Positions 1-9,113 of a stretch of DNA of 64,000 bases are shown piece by piece; position 1 is the stretch's first letter, and each line of letters starts with the position of its first letter. The position numbers were made by a program, and so were the translations under genes. The DNA lies in the NCBI RefSeq assembly GCF_029931775.1, contig NC_079312.1, positions 11,105,821 through 11,169,820 on the forward strand. The letters run 5' to 3'. This stretch comes from Euleptes europaea. Its lineage: Eukaryota > Chordata > Lepidosauria > Squamata > Sphaerodactylidae. The notes beneath the pieces are model-generated. The model saw only the letters and a program-made list of their open reading frames with translations. It was not told the DNA's origin and made no database searches.

Positions 1-524
1 GAAGGGCTGGCAACTGTACCAAACAATAGAGATGCCAGGCCTTACCATCAGCTGTTTTAGAAGGGAAATATAAGAAGATCCCTAGATCAGAGAGGTTATG
101 CCTGTGTGCAACAGGGGACACTGAAACCATCGAACGTGCACTGCTTTGTTGCCCATTCTACCACAAAGTTAAATCAAAGCTTATTTCACCCCTACTTGGC
201 AAATTCCCTGAAGAGTCAATTGAGCTTTTGGCAAAGAAGCTCCTATTAGGAGAAGACCCTCAGTTTACGCTCCAAACTGCCAAGTTCTGCGCCGTTGCTA
301 TTAAAATACGCAGACCTTTATTAGAAAATGATTGTTAGAATATTTTACAATTTCATCAATTTTAAGATGATAATTTTAACCAGGGGTTGCTTTTATTGAT
401 CTTATACCTTTATATGTACGGGCAGTCTGTGATTCTGCGGTGCAAAACTATTGAGTCTGGAATTTTTGATGTGTTGGCACGTGATTGGTCAGTTGATCGT
501 ATTAATAAATTTACTTTACTAGAG
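1..524 (+). mobile_element. LINE 3' end fragment (reverse transcriptase C-terminus and 3' UTR)
   Basis: From about base 40 to 339 one frame reads as the C-terminal tail of a non-LTR retrotransposon ORF2. It has a cysteine cluster (CLCATGDTETIERALLCCPF) followed by a helical tail and a stop. An AT-rich 3' UTR ends near 524 with TTAATAAA. The 5' part is cut by the window edge and is decayed. The clade cannot be fixed from this fragment. Confidence 0.6.
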
Positions 525-621
525 ATGCCAGGAACTTCACGGCAAATGCTTTAAATAGCTGAACATGCCTTGTTCGACAGCTGCGATCCCCCCTTAGCTG
601 AATACCTCATCTTTTTGCCTG

Positions 622-700
622 TTCCAAGTCTCAAGCTGAGGTCTTTCACATCACTACATTGAAGATGCTGGGGAACTGAACCTGGGACTCTCTGTCACCA
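622..700 (-). mobile_element. tRNA-derived SINE fragment
   Basis: It matches the middle of the tRNA-type SINE seen whole at 62320-62534, in reverse orientation: the spacer that becomes 'tcacatca' and the B-box neighbourhood 'gaactgaacctgggac'. Both ends are missing. Confidence 0.5.
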
Positions 701-744
701 AGTTCTTGTCTTTGTAGAAACCATGGTTCAGGCTGAACCCTTTT

Positions 745-812
745 AAAGCGATGTTTTTTATAACGTTTTCAAACTCTTAATACATTGCTGGGAATACAAA
801 GTGCGGTAACCA
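745..812. repeat. AT-rich repeat unit shared with 3013-3139
   Basis: The unit carries 'tttttataac', 'caaactcttaatacat' and 'tgctgggaata' and ends in 'agtgcggtaac'. The same unit occurs twice in tandem at 3013-3139. The family is unknown. Confidence 0.55.
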
Positions 813-819
813 CCCTAGT

Positions 820-943
820 TTGATTTCACTTCATGTATTATTGACTAAGCTCCTAGGCAAGGAATACTTCAGTCAACGGCAAGACTGGAAACAGAGAATT
901 GGGAGGAACCTGGGAGGTCATCTAGTCCAGCCCTCAGGTGAGG
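820..943. repeat. Start of an old segmental duplicate (paralogous to 16886-17040)
   Basis: 'cacttcatgtatta' followed by an alternative of 'ctcctatgc' and 'tcatctagtcca' matches 16890-17010 in order. The duplicate continues in the gaps between later insertions (1676-1772, 2334-2517, 2721-2900). There is no coding content. Confidence 0.5.
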
Positions 944-1032
944 GTTGCCAGGTCCAGCTTGGGAAATACCTGGAGATTTTCAGGGCGCAGCCTGAGGAGG
1001 ATGGGGTTTGGGGAAGGGAGGGACTTCAATGG
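944..1032 (+). mobile_element. hAT-like MITE, left part only
   Basis: It starts gggttgccaggt and holds the typical 'aaatacctggagatttt' and 'ggggtttggggaaggga' blocks, then stops at 'cttcaatgg' where a second MITE begins. Confidence 0.6.
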
Positions 1033-1515
1033 TAGGGTTGCCAACCTCCAGGTACTAGATAAAGAACAACAGAATAGCCAAACAACAAGTAGTATGCAAG
1101 GGTGAGCGTTGTTGTAAATATATCAATAAAGTGCAGCAAGGTGCAAACACATGTAACAAGACAAAGCTTGTATACAAAATACAATTATATACGAAATGCA
1201 AAAGTACAAAAATACAAAATGTCCAAGAAATATAATCCTTTTAGTTCACAGTGTGAACCTGATGAAGGTGCCTGCAAGGCTATCCACTTTGTTTGCTATG
1301 TATAACTATATTTTGATTCAACCTCCAGGTACTAGCTGGAGATCTGCTATTAGAACTGATCTCCAGCCAATAGAGATAAGTTCACCTGGAGAAAATGGCA
1401 ATTGGCTTTGGCAATTGAACTCGATGGTATTAAAGTCCCTCCCCTCCTCAAACCCCACCCTCCTGAGGCTCTGCCCCAAAACCTGCCAGCAGTGAAGAGG
1501 GACCTGGCAGCCCTA
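1033..1515 (-). mobile_element. hAT-like MITE split by a later insertion
   Basis: The terminal inverted repeats are tagggttgcca at the left and a decayed tggcagcccta at the right. The element is interrupted at 1059-1319. It belongs to the most common MITE family of the window (best copy 1773-2333). Confidence 0.7.
1059..1319 (-). mobile_element. Short retroelement insertion with a 16-bp target duplication
   Basis: It is flanked by the direct repeat aacctccaggtactag at 1043-1058 and 1320-1335. The body is AT-rich and carries 'cctgatgaaggtgcctgc', which resembles the first half of the hammerhead cores found elsewhere here but lacks a clear GAA half. The long target duplication suggests target-primed insertion. 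The family is not certain. Confidence 0.55.
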
Positions 1516-1571
1516 TTCAGTGGATATAATGCCATAGTGGGGTATAATGCCACAGATTCCATCTTCTTAAC

Positions 1572-1670
1572 CTGACATTTTTGTCAGGTGAACTGATCTT
1601 TATCAGCTGGAGATCAGTTGTAATCCCAGGAGATCTCCAGCTACTACCTGGAGGTTGGCAACCCCACCTC
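1572..1670 (+). mobile_element. hAT-like MITE, right part only
   Basis: It contains the block 'gaactgatctttatcagctg' and the terminal end 'ggaggttggcaacccc'. The left half is absent. Confidence 0.6.
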
Positions 1671-1772
1671 AGGTCAATGCTGGCACAGGCCGCTTACAAA
1701 GCAGTATCAAGAAGCCTCCCAGCCAGACTCTGGCCTGCTTAGCTTCCTGAGGGTTGCTACATCAGCCTCAGT

Positions 1773-2333
1773 TAGGGTTGCCAGGTCCCTCTTCGCTATC
1801 GGAGGGAGATTTTGGGGGTGGAGCCTGAGGAGAGCAGGGTTTGGGAGGGGAGGGGTTTAAATGCCATAGAGTCCAATGGCCACTGCCAAAAAAACAAATC
1901 AGTGGGTTATAGATCAAATCAAGCCTGAACTGACCCTAGAAGCTAAAATGACTAAACTGAGGCTATCGTATTTTGGTCACGTCATGAGACGAAGAGAGTC
2001 ACTGGAAAAGACAGTCATGCTAGGAAAAGTTGAGGGCAGCAGGAAAAGAGGAAGACCCAACAAGAGATGGATGGACTCAATAAAGGAAGCCACAGCCTTC
2101 ACTTTGCAAGATCTGAGCAAGGCTGTCAAAGATAGGACATTTTGGAGGACTTTCATTCATAGGGTCGCCATGAGTCGGAAGCGACTTGACGGCACTTAAC
2201 ACACACACACACACACACACGGAGTCCAATGGCCAAAGTGGCCATTTTCTCCAGGCGAACTGATCTCTATCGGCTGCAGATCAGTTATAATAGCAGGAGA
2301 TCTTCTGCTATTACTTGGAGGTTGGCAACCCTA
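1773..2333 (+). mobile_element. hAT-like MITE with full ends and 8-bp TSD, split by BovB
   Basis: The terminal inverted repeats are tagggttgcca and tggcaaccct(a). The flanks are the 8-bp direct repeat GCCTCAGT at 1765-1772 and 2334-2341, as hAT transposases produce. No transposase is encoded. A BovB 3' end was inserted later at about 1882-2221. Confidence 0.8.
1882..2221 (+). mobile_element. BovB/RTE LINE 3' end
   Basis: The translated tail reads LRLSYFGHVMRRRESLEKT, then GRPNKRWMDSIKEATA, DRTFWRTFIHRVAMSRKRLD, which is the familiar C-terminus of BovB-type RTE LINEs. It ends in 'cgacttgacggcactta' and a CA microsatellite. It is flanked by the duplication gagtccaatggcc (1869-1881 and 2222-2234) derived from the host MITE. 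The element is strongly 5'-truncated. Confidence 0.85.
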
Positions 2334-2517
2334 GCCTCAGTCATGCCCTTGGAACAACATGACAAACAGTTGAGAGCAGGGATCCACAGAAAGCGAAGCC
2401 CAGCATATGCATCTGGGGGCAGTCACACCTCTTCCTCCTCTCACCCCGTATCAAGCCACTCCACTCAGAAGAAACTCTCCTCTGAGCTTCTGAAGTGGAG
2501 GATGAAGCTAATGTCTA

Positions 2518-2720
2518 TGGTTGCCAGGTCCCTCTTAGCCACTGGTGGGAGGTTTGTGGGGATGGAGCCTGAGGAGGGCAGGGTTTGGGGAGGGACTTCA
2601 GTGCCATAGAGTCCAATGGCCAAAGCGGCCATTTTCTCCAGGGGAACTGATATCTATCAGCTGGAGATCAGTTGTAATAGCGAGAGATCTCCAGCTAGTA
2701 CCTGGAGCTTGGCAACCTTA
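2518..2720 (+). mobile_element. hAT-like MITE copy
   Basis: It is a short complete-looking copy from ggttgccaggtccctctt to cttggcaaccttag. The flanks resemble an 8-bp target duplication (CTAATGTC against GTAATGTA, 6 of 8). Confidence 0.7.
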
Positions 2721-3012
2721 GTAATGTAGAGTCACTGAATGCAGAGCAATCACTTTCTGCATGCTGGGGAACACCATCTTGTGATCCCTAACAACCACAT
2801 GGAGGATGTGGAGAAGCTTCTGGCCAGGCTCACTGATTTGAGCCCCACAGATCATTTCCCAGACATTGGCTGTTACTGCGCTAGGTATTCCCAGCAATGT
2901 ATCAAGAGTTTGGAAACATTATAAAAAACATTGCTTTAAAAAGGTTTTTGGATGCCACGGCTAAAAAATGGTTGGAAGACGTCTTCCCAGCTAAAGGGGC
3001 CAAACAAAGTGC

Positions 3013-3139
3013 GAACAGTATTTTTTATAACAGTTTCAAACTCTTAATACATCAATGGGAATATATAGAAAGTGTGAACAGTATTTTTTATAACATTTCC
3101 AAACTCTTAATACATCGCTGGGATTACTTAGTGCGGTAA
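3013..3139. repeat. Tandem duplicate of the AT-rich unit
   Basis: Two head-to-tail copies of a unit of about 63 bp begin 'gtgcgaacagtatttttt' and end 'tggga(a/t)tacttag'. A third single copy lies at 745-812. Confidence 0.6.
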
Positions 3140-3878
3140 CAGCCATTGGCTGTGCTGCTCCCTCCTCAGGACCGCTCCTTAGAGGCAAGAATGAGCATCA
3201 GCTTGGATGGAAAAGGGGGTCGTATTGAAATGCTTGCATTATTGTATTAATACCCAATGACAATAACACAGTAGGAGGCTGAGAGTTCAAAGCAGTTTGC
3301 TTATTAGGCCCAATATACATACCGGGTGAGAACTGCCCAAATGCGCAGGACAGTTCACACACCCTAACAAAGGATTGCAACAATGTTTATAACTTCTGGT
3401 CAGGGGTGTTACCATTACGTCGATTTACTGCACATTGGTTGTCTACTTCACTTTAATTAGCATAGCGTATTAGATATTGGTCAACGCTGTCTCTAAGCAA
3501 GCATTAGGTCTTGTGACCACATTCCTAAGGGTGTAGGTAAGATGCTGTTTTTCTCTACTGGTGAACGGCCGTACCAGGCAAGCAATGTAGTCTTTCATTC
3601 TGGCAGCTTATAATGGCTTCTGCCAGACTCATGCTAACTTAAATGATTACACATTAGGGCATCTGTTTCAAGGATCAATACTTTACCCCTTATACCTGGG
3701 GCTGCATGTCAATTACATACATGTGCTCTCACGTGGTATTGTGCTAGATGCTAACCCTTATACTTTGGGCTTAGCAGCTTTATAAGTGCGAATATGCGGA
3801 CTGAGCATAAAGCATACATTTCCAATACATTTCCCATAGCATATAATGATTTCAGGCATTACAATATAAACATATGAA
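3140..3878. other. Unassigned non-coding stretch
   Basis: No coding region longer than about 60 codons with a credible product and no repeat family is recognised here. The sequence is AT-rich and looks like old decayed repeat or unique intergenic DNA. Confidence 0.4.
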
Positions 3879-3879
3879 G

Positions 3880-4077
3880 CTGCCATATACTGAATCAGAC
3901 CCTTGGTCCATCAAAGTCAGTACTGAATGTCAACTCAGACGGGCAGCGGCTCTCCAGGGTCTCATGAGGTCTTGCACATCACCTACTGGCCTAGTCTCTT
4001 TAACCGGAGATGCCAGGGATTGAACCTGGGACCTTCTGCATGCCAAGGAGATGCTCTGCCACGGAGCCATGTCGTGA
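3880..4077 (-). mobile_element. tRNA-derived SINE
   Basis: On the minus strand it has the tRNA-like head: A box 'gtggca-gagcatctcc', a block 'ggcatgcagaaggtccc' and B box 'ggttcaatccc'. The body ends in 'tgattcagtatatggcagct'. It belongs to the same family as 59590-59825 and 62320-62534. Confidence 0.8.
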
Positions 4078-4610
4078 GAATTTTCAGTATTGAACATTAG
4101 TTCATATTAAATATATTATTACTTTATATTAAATGAGTTTGGGTTGAAAATGACCACATGCATACCTTACCATTATCACCTATAAGTCACACAAAAAAAG
4201 ACCTGACCTTTTAAAAGCAGCCCTTTAGCTGACATCAGCTCCAAACAGGACTCTGACCTAAAAGGTCATAAGAAATTGCATTGCTAGCAGTTAATCACCC
4301 ACAACACATCAGATGCCCAAAATTTATGCAAGGTTATTAAAACAGACAACAAATCAAGGGAGAAGATTGTTATGGAACAGCGATGGATGGAAAGAACAAT
4401 CAGTTAACAGACCCGGACACTGAAAGAATGATTATGGAACAAGATATTTCTAAACAATTTTAGTCATGATTTGTGAAAACCCATTTCCTAAGAATGTGAC
4501 AGGGAGGGGTCATTTGAGACCCTCTCCTCTATAAATGAACAGTCCAAATATCCTTTCTTTGTCCTTCCCAGGGAGAAAGCATTCTCTCTCTCCTTTGGAA
4601 TGACCCAAAG
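4078..4610. other. Unassigned non-coding stretch
   Basis: AT-rich sequence without a recognisable gene or repeat. It is followed by the target duplication of the inverted-dimer element. Confidence 0.35.
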
Positions 4611-4673
4611 TACTTTGCTAATTGGTTCTTGTAGGTTATCCGGGCTGTGTGACCGTGGTCTTGGAATTTTCTT

Positions 4674-4714
4674 TCCTGACGTTTCGCCAGCAGCTGTGGC
4701 AGGCATCTTCGGAG
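4674..4714 (-). ncRNA. Hammerhead-like ribozyme core, left arm (decayed)
   Basis: Read on the minus strand it has the GAAACGTCAGGA half intact, but the first half reads CCGAAGA instead of CUGAAGA, so a universally conserved position is lost. It is probably inactive. Confidence 0.45.
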
Positions 4715-5019
4715 GAGTCACACTGAAGGACAGTGTCTCTCAATGGCTTGGCTTCCTGCCCTGAAAAACCTCCAGACTAACAAAGGCTACAGTCAACAAT
4801 AGCCATGCAGATTAGCTTTGGATTTCACACATTAACAGATCATTTCAGGACACAATGCTTCCATATTAACATACCACACTCTCATTAGTACAGTATCTTG
4901 ATACTTACAGGACAATGATTAGCACATTATGTCTGCAGGACAGTACTCAGCTCAAACCCAACCCCTCTCTGACTCTTCCTACACACTTGACACTGAGAGA
5001 CCCTGTCCTTCAGTGTGAC

Positions 5020-5062
5020 TCCTCTGAAGATGCCGGCCACAGCTGCGGGCGAAACGTCAGGA
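5020..5062 (+). ncRNA. Hammerhead-like ribozyme core, right arm (core intact)
   Basis: Stem I is TCCT (5020-5023) pairing with AGGA (5059-5062). CTGAAGA (5024-5030) matches the CUGANGA core. Stem II lies in 5031-5050 (GCC with GGC plus inner pairs). GAA starts at 5051, the palindrome ACGT (5054-5057) would form stem III between two molecules, and GTC ends at the predicted cleavage point after 5058. One extra base precedes stem II, a variation known in some natural hammerheads. Read by eye only. Confidence 0.55.
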
Positions 5063-5157
5063 AAGAAAATACCGAGACCCCGGTCACACAGCCCGGATAA
5101 CCTACGAGAACCAATGAACTCTGACCGTGAAAGCCTTCGACAATACTTTGCTAATTG

Positions 5158-5930
5158 TTGCCTGTCTGTGTATCAGTCTCTACGTGGGGTATTGTTAAAT
5201 CTGTCTAAGTACTCTTCTTCTCTATGCCTTACAACCTTTGTAAGTTCAATAAACCGATATGCTGTACTGCTATGCATGTGTGGTCTGAGACTGTCCGAAG
5301 AACATGGTTGGTGGTTTCCTATTACACCCTCTGGCTTTGCTTTGGTAAGTAGCAGGCAGAGGAGTCCAAACATTAAAGAGGTCAAGGGAGAGAATTTGCA
5401 GAAATCCCGCCACAAGCCACGGCCCTTCCCATTCTGCCTTCCCTTTGCTAAAGTTTGCAGGGCATTCGGGGTGAGGCTTGAAGGGTAAAGCGATGCCGCC
5501 TCTGGCAGGGTGAACCTCTTTGCCTTCTGCGGAGGGCCAGTCCAAGGGTTAAATGAAAGGAGTCTGGATTCCTAGAGTGGCACGAGCAAAGCCCACCACC
5601 TCCCTTGCCACAGTCTCTTTCAGCTCCATTGTGCTGCATGAGTGGTGAGTGGCTCTCTCGGTGGCGCAAGGGGCAGAGGAGGCAGGCAGCGCCCAGGGGT
5701 CTTTCAGAGAAACAGGCAAACCATGAAAGAATATATATCCTTTGCAAAGTGTCTCCCTGGTTTTGACAGGGGAATAGTCCAGAGAGGTGGGCGCGTTTGG
5801 GGTTTTGCAAAGATCCCTGCAGGATTCACCCCCCCCCCCCCAGACACCATAGTGAAGCATCCTGAACATGATTCACCTTGGGCTCCAATCTGATACCTGC
5901 AGATTCTGCTGTTTGTTTCTGTGCATTTGG
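5158..5930. other. Unassigned stretch
   Basis: Several overlapping open frames exist on both strands, but none shows a known domain, codon-pattern support or consistent splice sites. No repeat family is recognised. It could hold an upstream non-coding exon of gene A; nothing proves it. Confidence 0.3.
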
Positions 5931-5936
5931 CTGCCA

Positions 5937-6125
5937 GCTGCGGGTTGGGAAATACCTGGAGATTTTGGGGGGGTGGGTTTGAGGAGGGGAGGGACGTCAG
6001 CAGGGTATAATGCCATAAAGCCCACCCCTCCAAAGCAGCCATTTTATCCAGGGGGGCTCTGATCTTGCTCAAGTGGAGAATAATTGTAACAGTGGGAGCT
6101 TTCCAGGTCCCCCCTGGGAGACCGG
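5937..6125 (+). mobile_element. hAT-like MITE copy (diverged)
   Basis: It carries 'gggttgggaaatacctgg', 'cagcagggtataatgccat' and 'agcagccattttatccagg' in family order. The ends are decayed. Confidence 0.6.
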
Positions 6126-6663
6126 CCACCCCAATTCAGCTGCTGTCTCCCAACTCTAGCAAAATCGATTCTCTTTGGGCGTTTTGTTGTAAACCTTTTC
6201 ATAAGGCCGGGGTTGCTGTGGTGCAGGCGGGGTCCCAAAAGTCCTGCAGGTTTTTTTCTGTGCAGCTGTGGAAGAATAAGCTTTGATTGTTGGAGGGTTG
6301 CCCTCTCCGCTCGGCTGTGGCTGACGGAAGATGCAAGTCTGTCATATTACTTCTGCCAGCAAATGTTTGTTTCTGGGTGACATCTGTGGCTTGGCACACT
6401 TTGGGTGTCCTTTATACTTTAGCAACACTTCTGTTAAGCTGTGGATGACCTTTTTAGAAAGCTGTTCTGTTTGATCTCTGGAAGACGGGAGGTCAGGAAA
6501 AAAAACGGGAACCTGAGGAGTCATTAATCATTTAGGCTCTGCAGGTTGCTGCTGCTCTCTTGAACTTGCTCTTCATCGTAATTTTTAAGTATCATTTACA
6601 CCCTACTTTTCTCTCCAGTGGGGACACAAAGTATCTTCAAACATTCTCCCCTTCCCCGCTTTC

Positions 6664-7224
6664 TTTTTTTTATAACATTTTTTATTGTTTTTTATATTAC
6701 AGTAGTTTCCAATATTCATTAAGATGATTATATGATATAAACAATATTTCTCTATTCTATATAACTAATTAATTCATATATTTACGTTGACGTCCCCTCT
6801 CTCCTCCTCTATCTTTTTGATAACTTTATTGTCACCTTTGCATTTAATTTTTAATTCAATACAATACTTCATATATAAATCGGATTACAATTCTTAAAAT
6901 CTAAATAATTAATCTTAATAATATTTCTACCTTAATCAACTGAATTAGAACAAATCATAACCTTCAATACTTCCCAATTTAAATTCATTTTGACAATATA
7001 TTGTCCATGCCTCCCATTCTCCCACAAATTCTGTATTCTCCTTTTGATTTACTAATGCCGTAAATTTAGCCATTTCTGCTAGTTCCAACATTTTATTTAT
7101 CCAATCCATCTTATCCGGTATCTCTGAAAGTTTCCATTTTGCTGCATAAACCAATCTTGCAGCTGTAGCGGCATATATCAAAAAAGATCTCTGAGTTAAT
7201 ATTGTTTCCGGTATAATACTTAAT
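6664..7224 (-). mobile_element. L1-type LINE 3' end
   Basis: The minus strand encodes a peptide (7235-6945) with the L1 ORF2 C-terminal pattern: RSFLIYAATAARLVYAAKWK, then DWINKMLELAEMAKFTALV. It is followed by an AT-rich 3' UTR and an A-rich tail at 6664. A direct repeat close to cccttccccgctttct lies at both ends (about 6649-6664 and 7225-7240). The element is 5'-truncated. Confidence 0.75.
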
Positions 7225-7240
7225 CCCTTCCCCACTTTCT

Positions 7241-7383
7241 CTTCATAAGAACCCTGTAAGGCATGTTAGCCAGAGGGTATGTGACGGGCCCAAGGTCACC
7301 CAGCAGACTTCCGTGGCAGAATGGGGATTTGAACCTGTGTCTCCCAGATCTAATCTGACATTCTAACCACTACACTACTTGCC
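7241..7383 (-). mobile_element. tRNA-derived SINE (second family), 3'-truncated
   Basis: The reverse complement starts with a tRNA-like head 'gtagtgtagtggttaga' and 'ggttcaaatccc' and runs into the conserved 'gggtgaccttgggcc' body. It belongs to the same family as 15106-15358 and 24436-24672. Confidence 0.65.
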
Positions 7384-7472
7384 CTCTCCTGCTGCTTATC
7401 CACTCATTTCAGTGTTTGCCTATCATTGCAAAACAAAAATAGAAGTCCAAAACTCTAATACTCTTGATTCTA

Positions 7473-7512
7473 GTATGAGCTTTCATGAATCAGAGCTCAC
7501 TTCTTCAGATGC
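7473..7512 (-). ncRNA. Hammerhead-like ribozyme core, second family (core intact)
   Basis: On the minus strand: stem I GCAU with AUAC (3 of 4 pairs), CUGAAGA (7508-7502), a stem II with wobble pairs across 7501-7485, then GAA, the palindrome AGCU, C17, and AUAC (7476-7473). All strictly conserved core positions are present. It is in a short repeat fragment upstream of gene A. Confidence 0.5.
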
Positions 7513-7534
7513 AGATGTCATACGTCTGTATGTG

Positions 7535-7536
<2 letters not shown>

Positions 7537-7568
<32 letters not shown>
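7537..7568. repeat. (CA)n microsatellite
   Basis: A run of about 15 ACs that begins within 'tgtatacacacac'. Confidence 0.9.
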
Positions 7569-7570
<2 letters not shown>

Positions 7571-7685
7571 AAATCTCAGTTTTAAAAATCAGTCTTGGCT
7601 TCGCAGGAAGTCATACAGAAGAATCTGGCAGCGGAAGAATGTGATCTGCTAGTCCAGGTGGTGGCTCTTTGGAGAGGAAGGAAGG

Positions 7686-8087
7686 ATGGGGGGAGAGCTA
7701 GACTCAGCTGATCTGGAAGCAAGAAAAGACCCTGTTGCCACTGAGGTTGGGAGCAGACGGGACCTCTGGGAAGGAACCCTGCAGAGGAGCCAAGGAGACG
7801 ATGACCTCCCTCCAGATGTGCAGCACTGGCAGTTCAGGCAGTTCCGCTACCTGGCAGCCAAGGACCCTCGAGAGGTCTGCAGCCGACTCCACCGTCTTTG
7901 CCAACAGTGGCTGAAGCCAGCAAAGAACAACAAGAAGGAGATGCTGGACCTGGTGATCCTGGAGCAGTTCCTGGCCGTCCTGCCCCCGGAGATGGAGAGC
8001 TGGGTCAGGGGATGCGGACCGGAGACCAGTTCCCAGGCGGTGGCCCTGGCAGAAGGATTCCTCATGAGCCAAGCAGAGGACCAGAGG
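7686..8087 (+). CDS. Gene A, exon 1: SCAN domain exon of a SCAN-KRAB zinc-finger protein
   Basis: The exon encodes 134 residues. The SCAN domain runs from about residue 45 to 133: [20 protein letters not shown], then [56 protein letters not shown] domains form helical homo- and heterodimers in nuclear zinc-finger regulators. I chose the ATG at 7686 because the frame is closed by a TAG at 7650 and no longer frame exists; an upstream splice acceptor cannot be excluded. The donor is AGG|GTGAGA after 8087, phase 0. Compared with genes B and C (813 coding bases) this exon lacks the roughly 140-residue N-terminal part before SCAN, an unusual shortening. It joins in phase to 8229-8277. Confidence 0.8.
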
Positions 8088-8228
8088 GTGAGAGGAGCAC
8101 AGGATATGATCAAGGATCCCCTAGAAATCTACATGGATTACCCCAACATTTTAAAACCTCCCCTTGGCCTCTTTCCTAGTTCTTTTCTCATCATTCTCCC
8201 ATTTCTTGGGTCCCCACTTCTGTTTCAG

Positions 8229-8277
8229 GTGCAGGAACGGATCGCACAGGGTCATGACGCTGGCGAAACCTTTCCAG
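8229..8277 (+). CDS. Gene A, exon 2: short linker exon
   Basis: The acceptor is ttctgtttcag|GTGCAGG and the donor TTTCCAG|gtaaga. The 49 bases encode [16 protein letters not shown] plus one base (phase 0 to 1). There is no domain. Small exons at this position between SCAN and KRAB are common in this gene class. Support comes from both splice sites and from the reading frame remaining open through the full chain of seven exons. Confidence 0.65.
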
Positions 8278-8496
8278 GTAAGATTGAAAGGGGTTTATTT
8301 CTCCACGGATGTCCTTTTTAAATGTACATGGGATGCTTTCATGACCCCTGGTCCTGTGTGGTAAAGATGCTGTGCTCCAGGGGTTTCATGCAGCATATTT
8401 GAATCCGTTGATGAGCCATGTGTGAAGACTTCTGGCCATTTGAAACAGCTTTTTTCCCCTGCTCTTTTTCCCGGTGCATTCTTTTCCATGTATATT

Positions 8497-8643
8497 TTTA
8501 ACATTCCAACTTGTAGGCTATAACACTAGACCAATATAGCAATTCAGTGCTAATATTCAGCAAACGTCTGAATGCTGGCAAGATAGCAGTAAATTGCTAT
8601 ACTAGTCTAGCACTGTGGCAAAGAAGTTAGAATGTTAAAAAAA
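8497..8643. repeat. Long imperfect hairpin, MITE-like
   Basis: The left arm (from tttttaacattccaacttg) and right arm (gttagaatgttaaaaa) pair over about 50 bp with roughly three quarters identity. The pairing continues inward to a small loop near 'caaacgt' with the inner stem attcag/ctgaat. It sits in the intron between exons 2 and 3 of gene A. It is not one of the named MITE families of this window. Confidence 0.6.
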
Positions 8644-9039
8644 ATTACCCAAAAAGAACACAGTATGAAAAAAGGTGTGTGTGGGGGGGGGGAGCGGCAT
8701 TTTCAGAAGCGCCTCAGACATCTCAAACTCCACGCTATAGTGATTCAGAAGTACAGTGAAGACATGAAAACGGACAAAAGTGGCTTTGTATTAACATGTG
8801 TTTTTTTAAAAAAAAAAACGTTACCAGCTGGTAGTCAAAATGGATGTGTCTGACATGACACAAAAAATCTGTTCGCAATCGGCTGCTAAAACAGATTATA
8901 AAGGCTGTTTTCAAGAGGTCCATTTCTGACCCAGCATTATGTCCATGAGCCATATACAGAGCAAATATTTGCCCCATTGTTGAAGGAACAAAAATGAAAA
9001 GGACAGAATGTCTTCCAAATACCTATTTATCCTTCACAG

Positions 9040-9113
9040 GTGGTGCCATGAAACCAGTGATATATTCTTTGCCATCTCTTTGTGACAGAGCAGCTTCCGT
9101 GAAGCCAGATCAG
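9040..9113 (+). CDS. Gene A, exon 3: linker exon
   Basis: The acceptor is atccttcacag|GTGGTGCC and the donor GATCAG|gtaagt, a near-consensus site. The 74 bases give (G)GAMKPVIYSLPSLCDRAAS VKPDQ when joined to the single base left by exon 2, ending in phase 0. There is no recognised domain; it is low-complexity linker between SCAN and KRAB. Confidence 0.65.

Larger units (their letters stand above)
4625..5143. mobile_element. Inverted-dimer retroelement, probably Penelope-like/retrozyme type
   Basis: Two inverted arms (about 4625-4735 and 4996-5143) carry the same repeat in opposite orientation, separated by about 260 bp of unrelated sequence. The whole is flanked by the 14-bp direct repeat tactttgctaattg at 4611-4624 and 5144-5157. 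Each arm contains a hammerhead-like core; the right one is intact in its conserved positions. Such inverted partial copies and variable-length target duplications are known from Penelope-like elements. No protein is encoded here. Confidence 0.6.

Noticed and set aside
1876-2199. 107-codon frame as a host gene
   Set aside because: It begins in MITE sequence and continues into the BovB ORF2 tail.
5173-6129. Cluster of overlapping frames of 80-141 codons
   Set aside because: They overlap on both strands, run into MITE sequence and have no family features.
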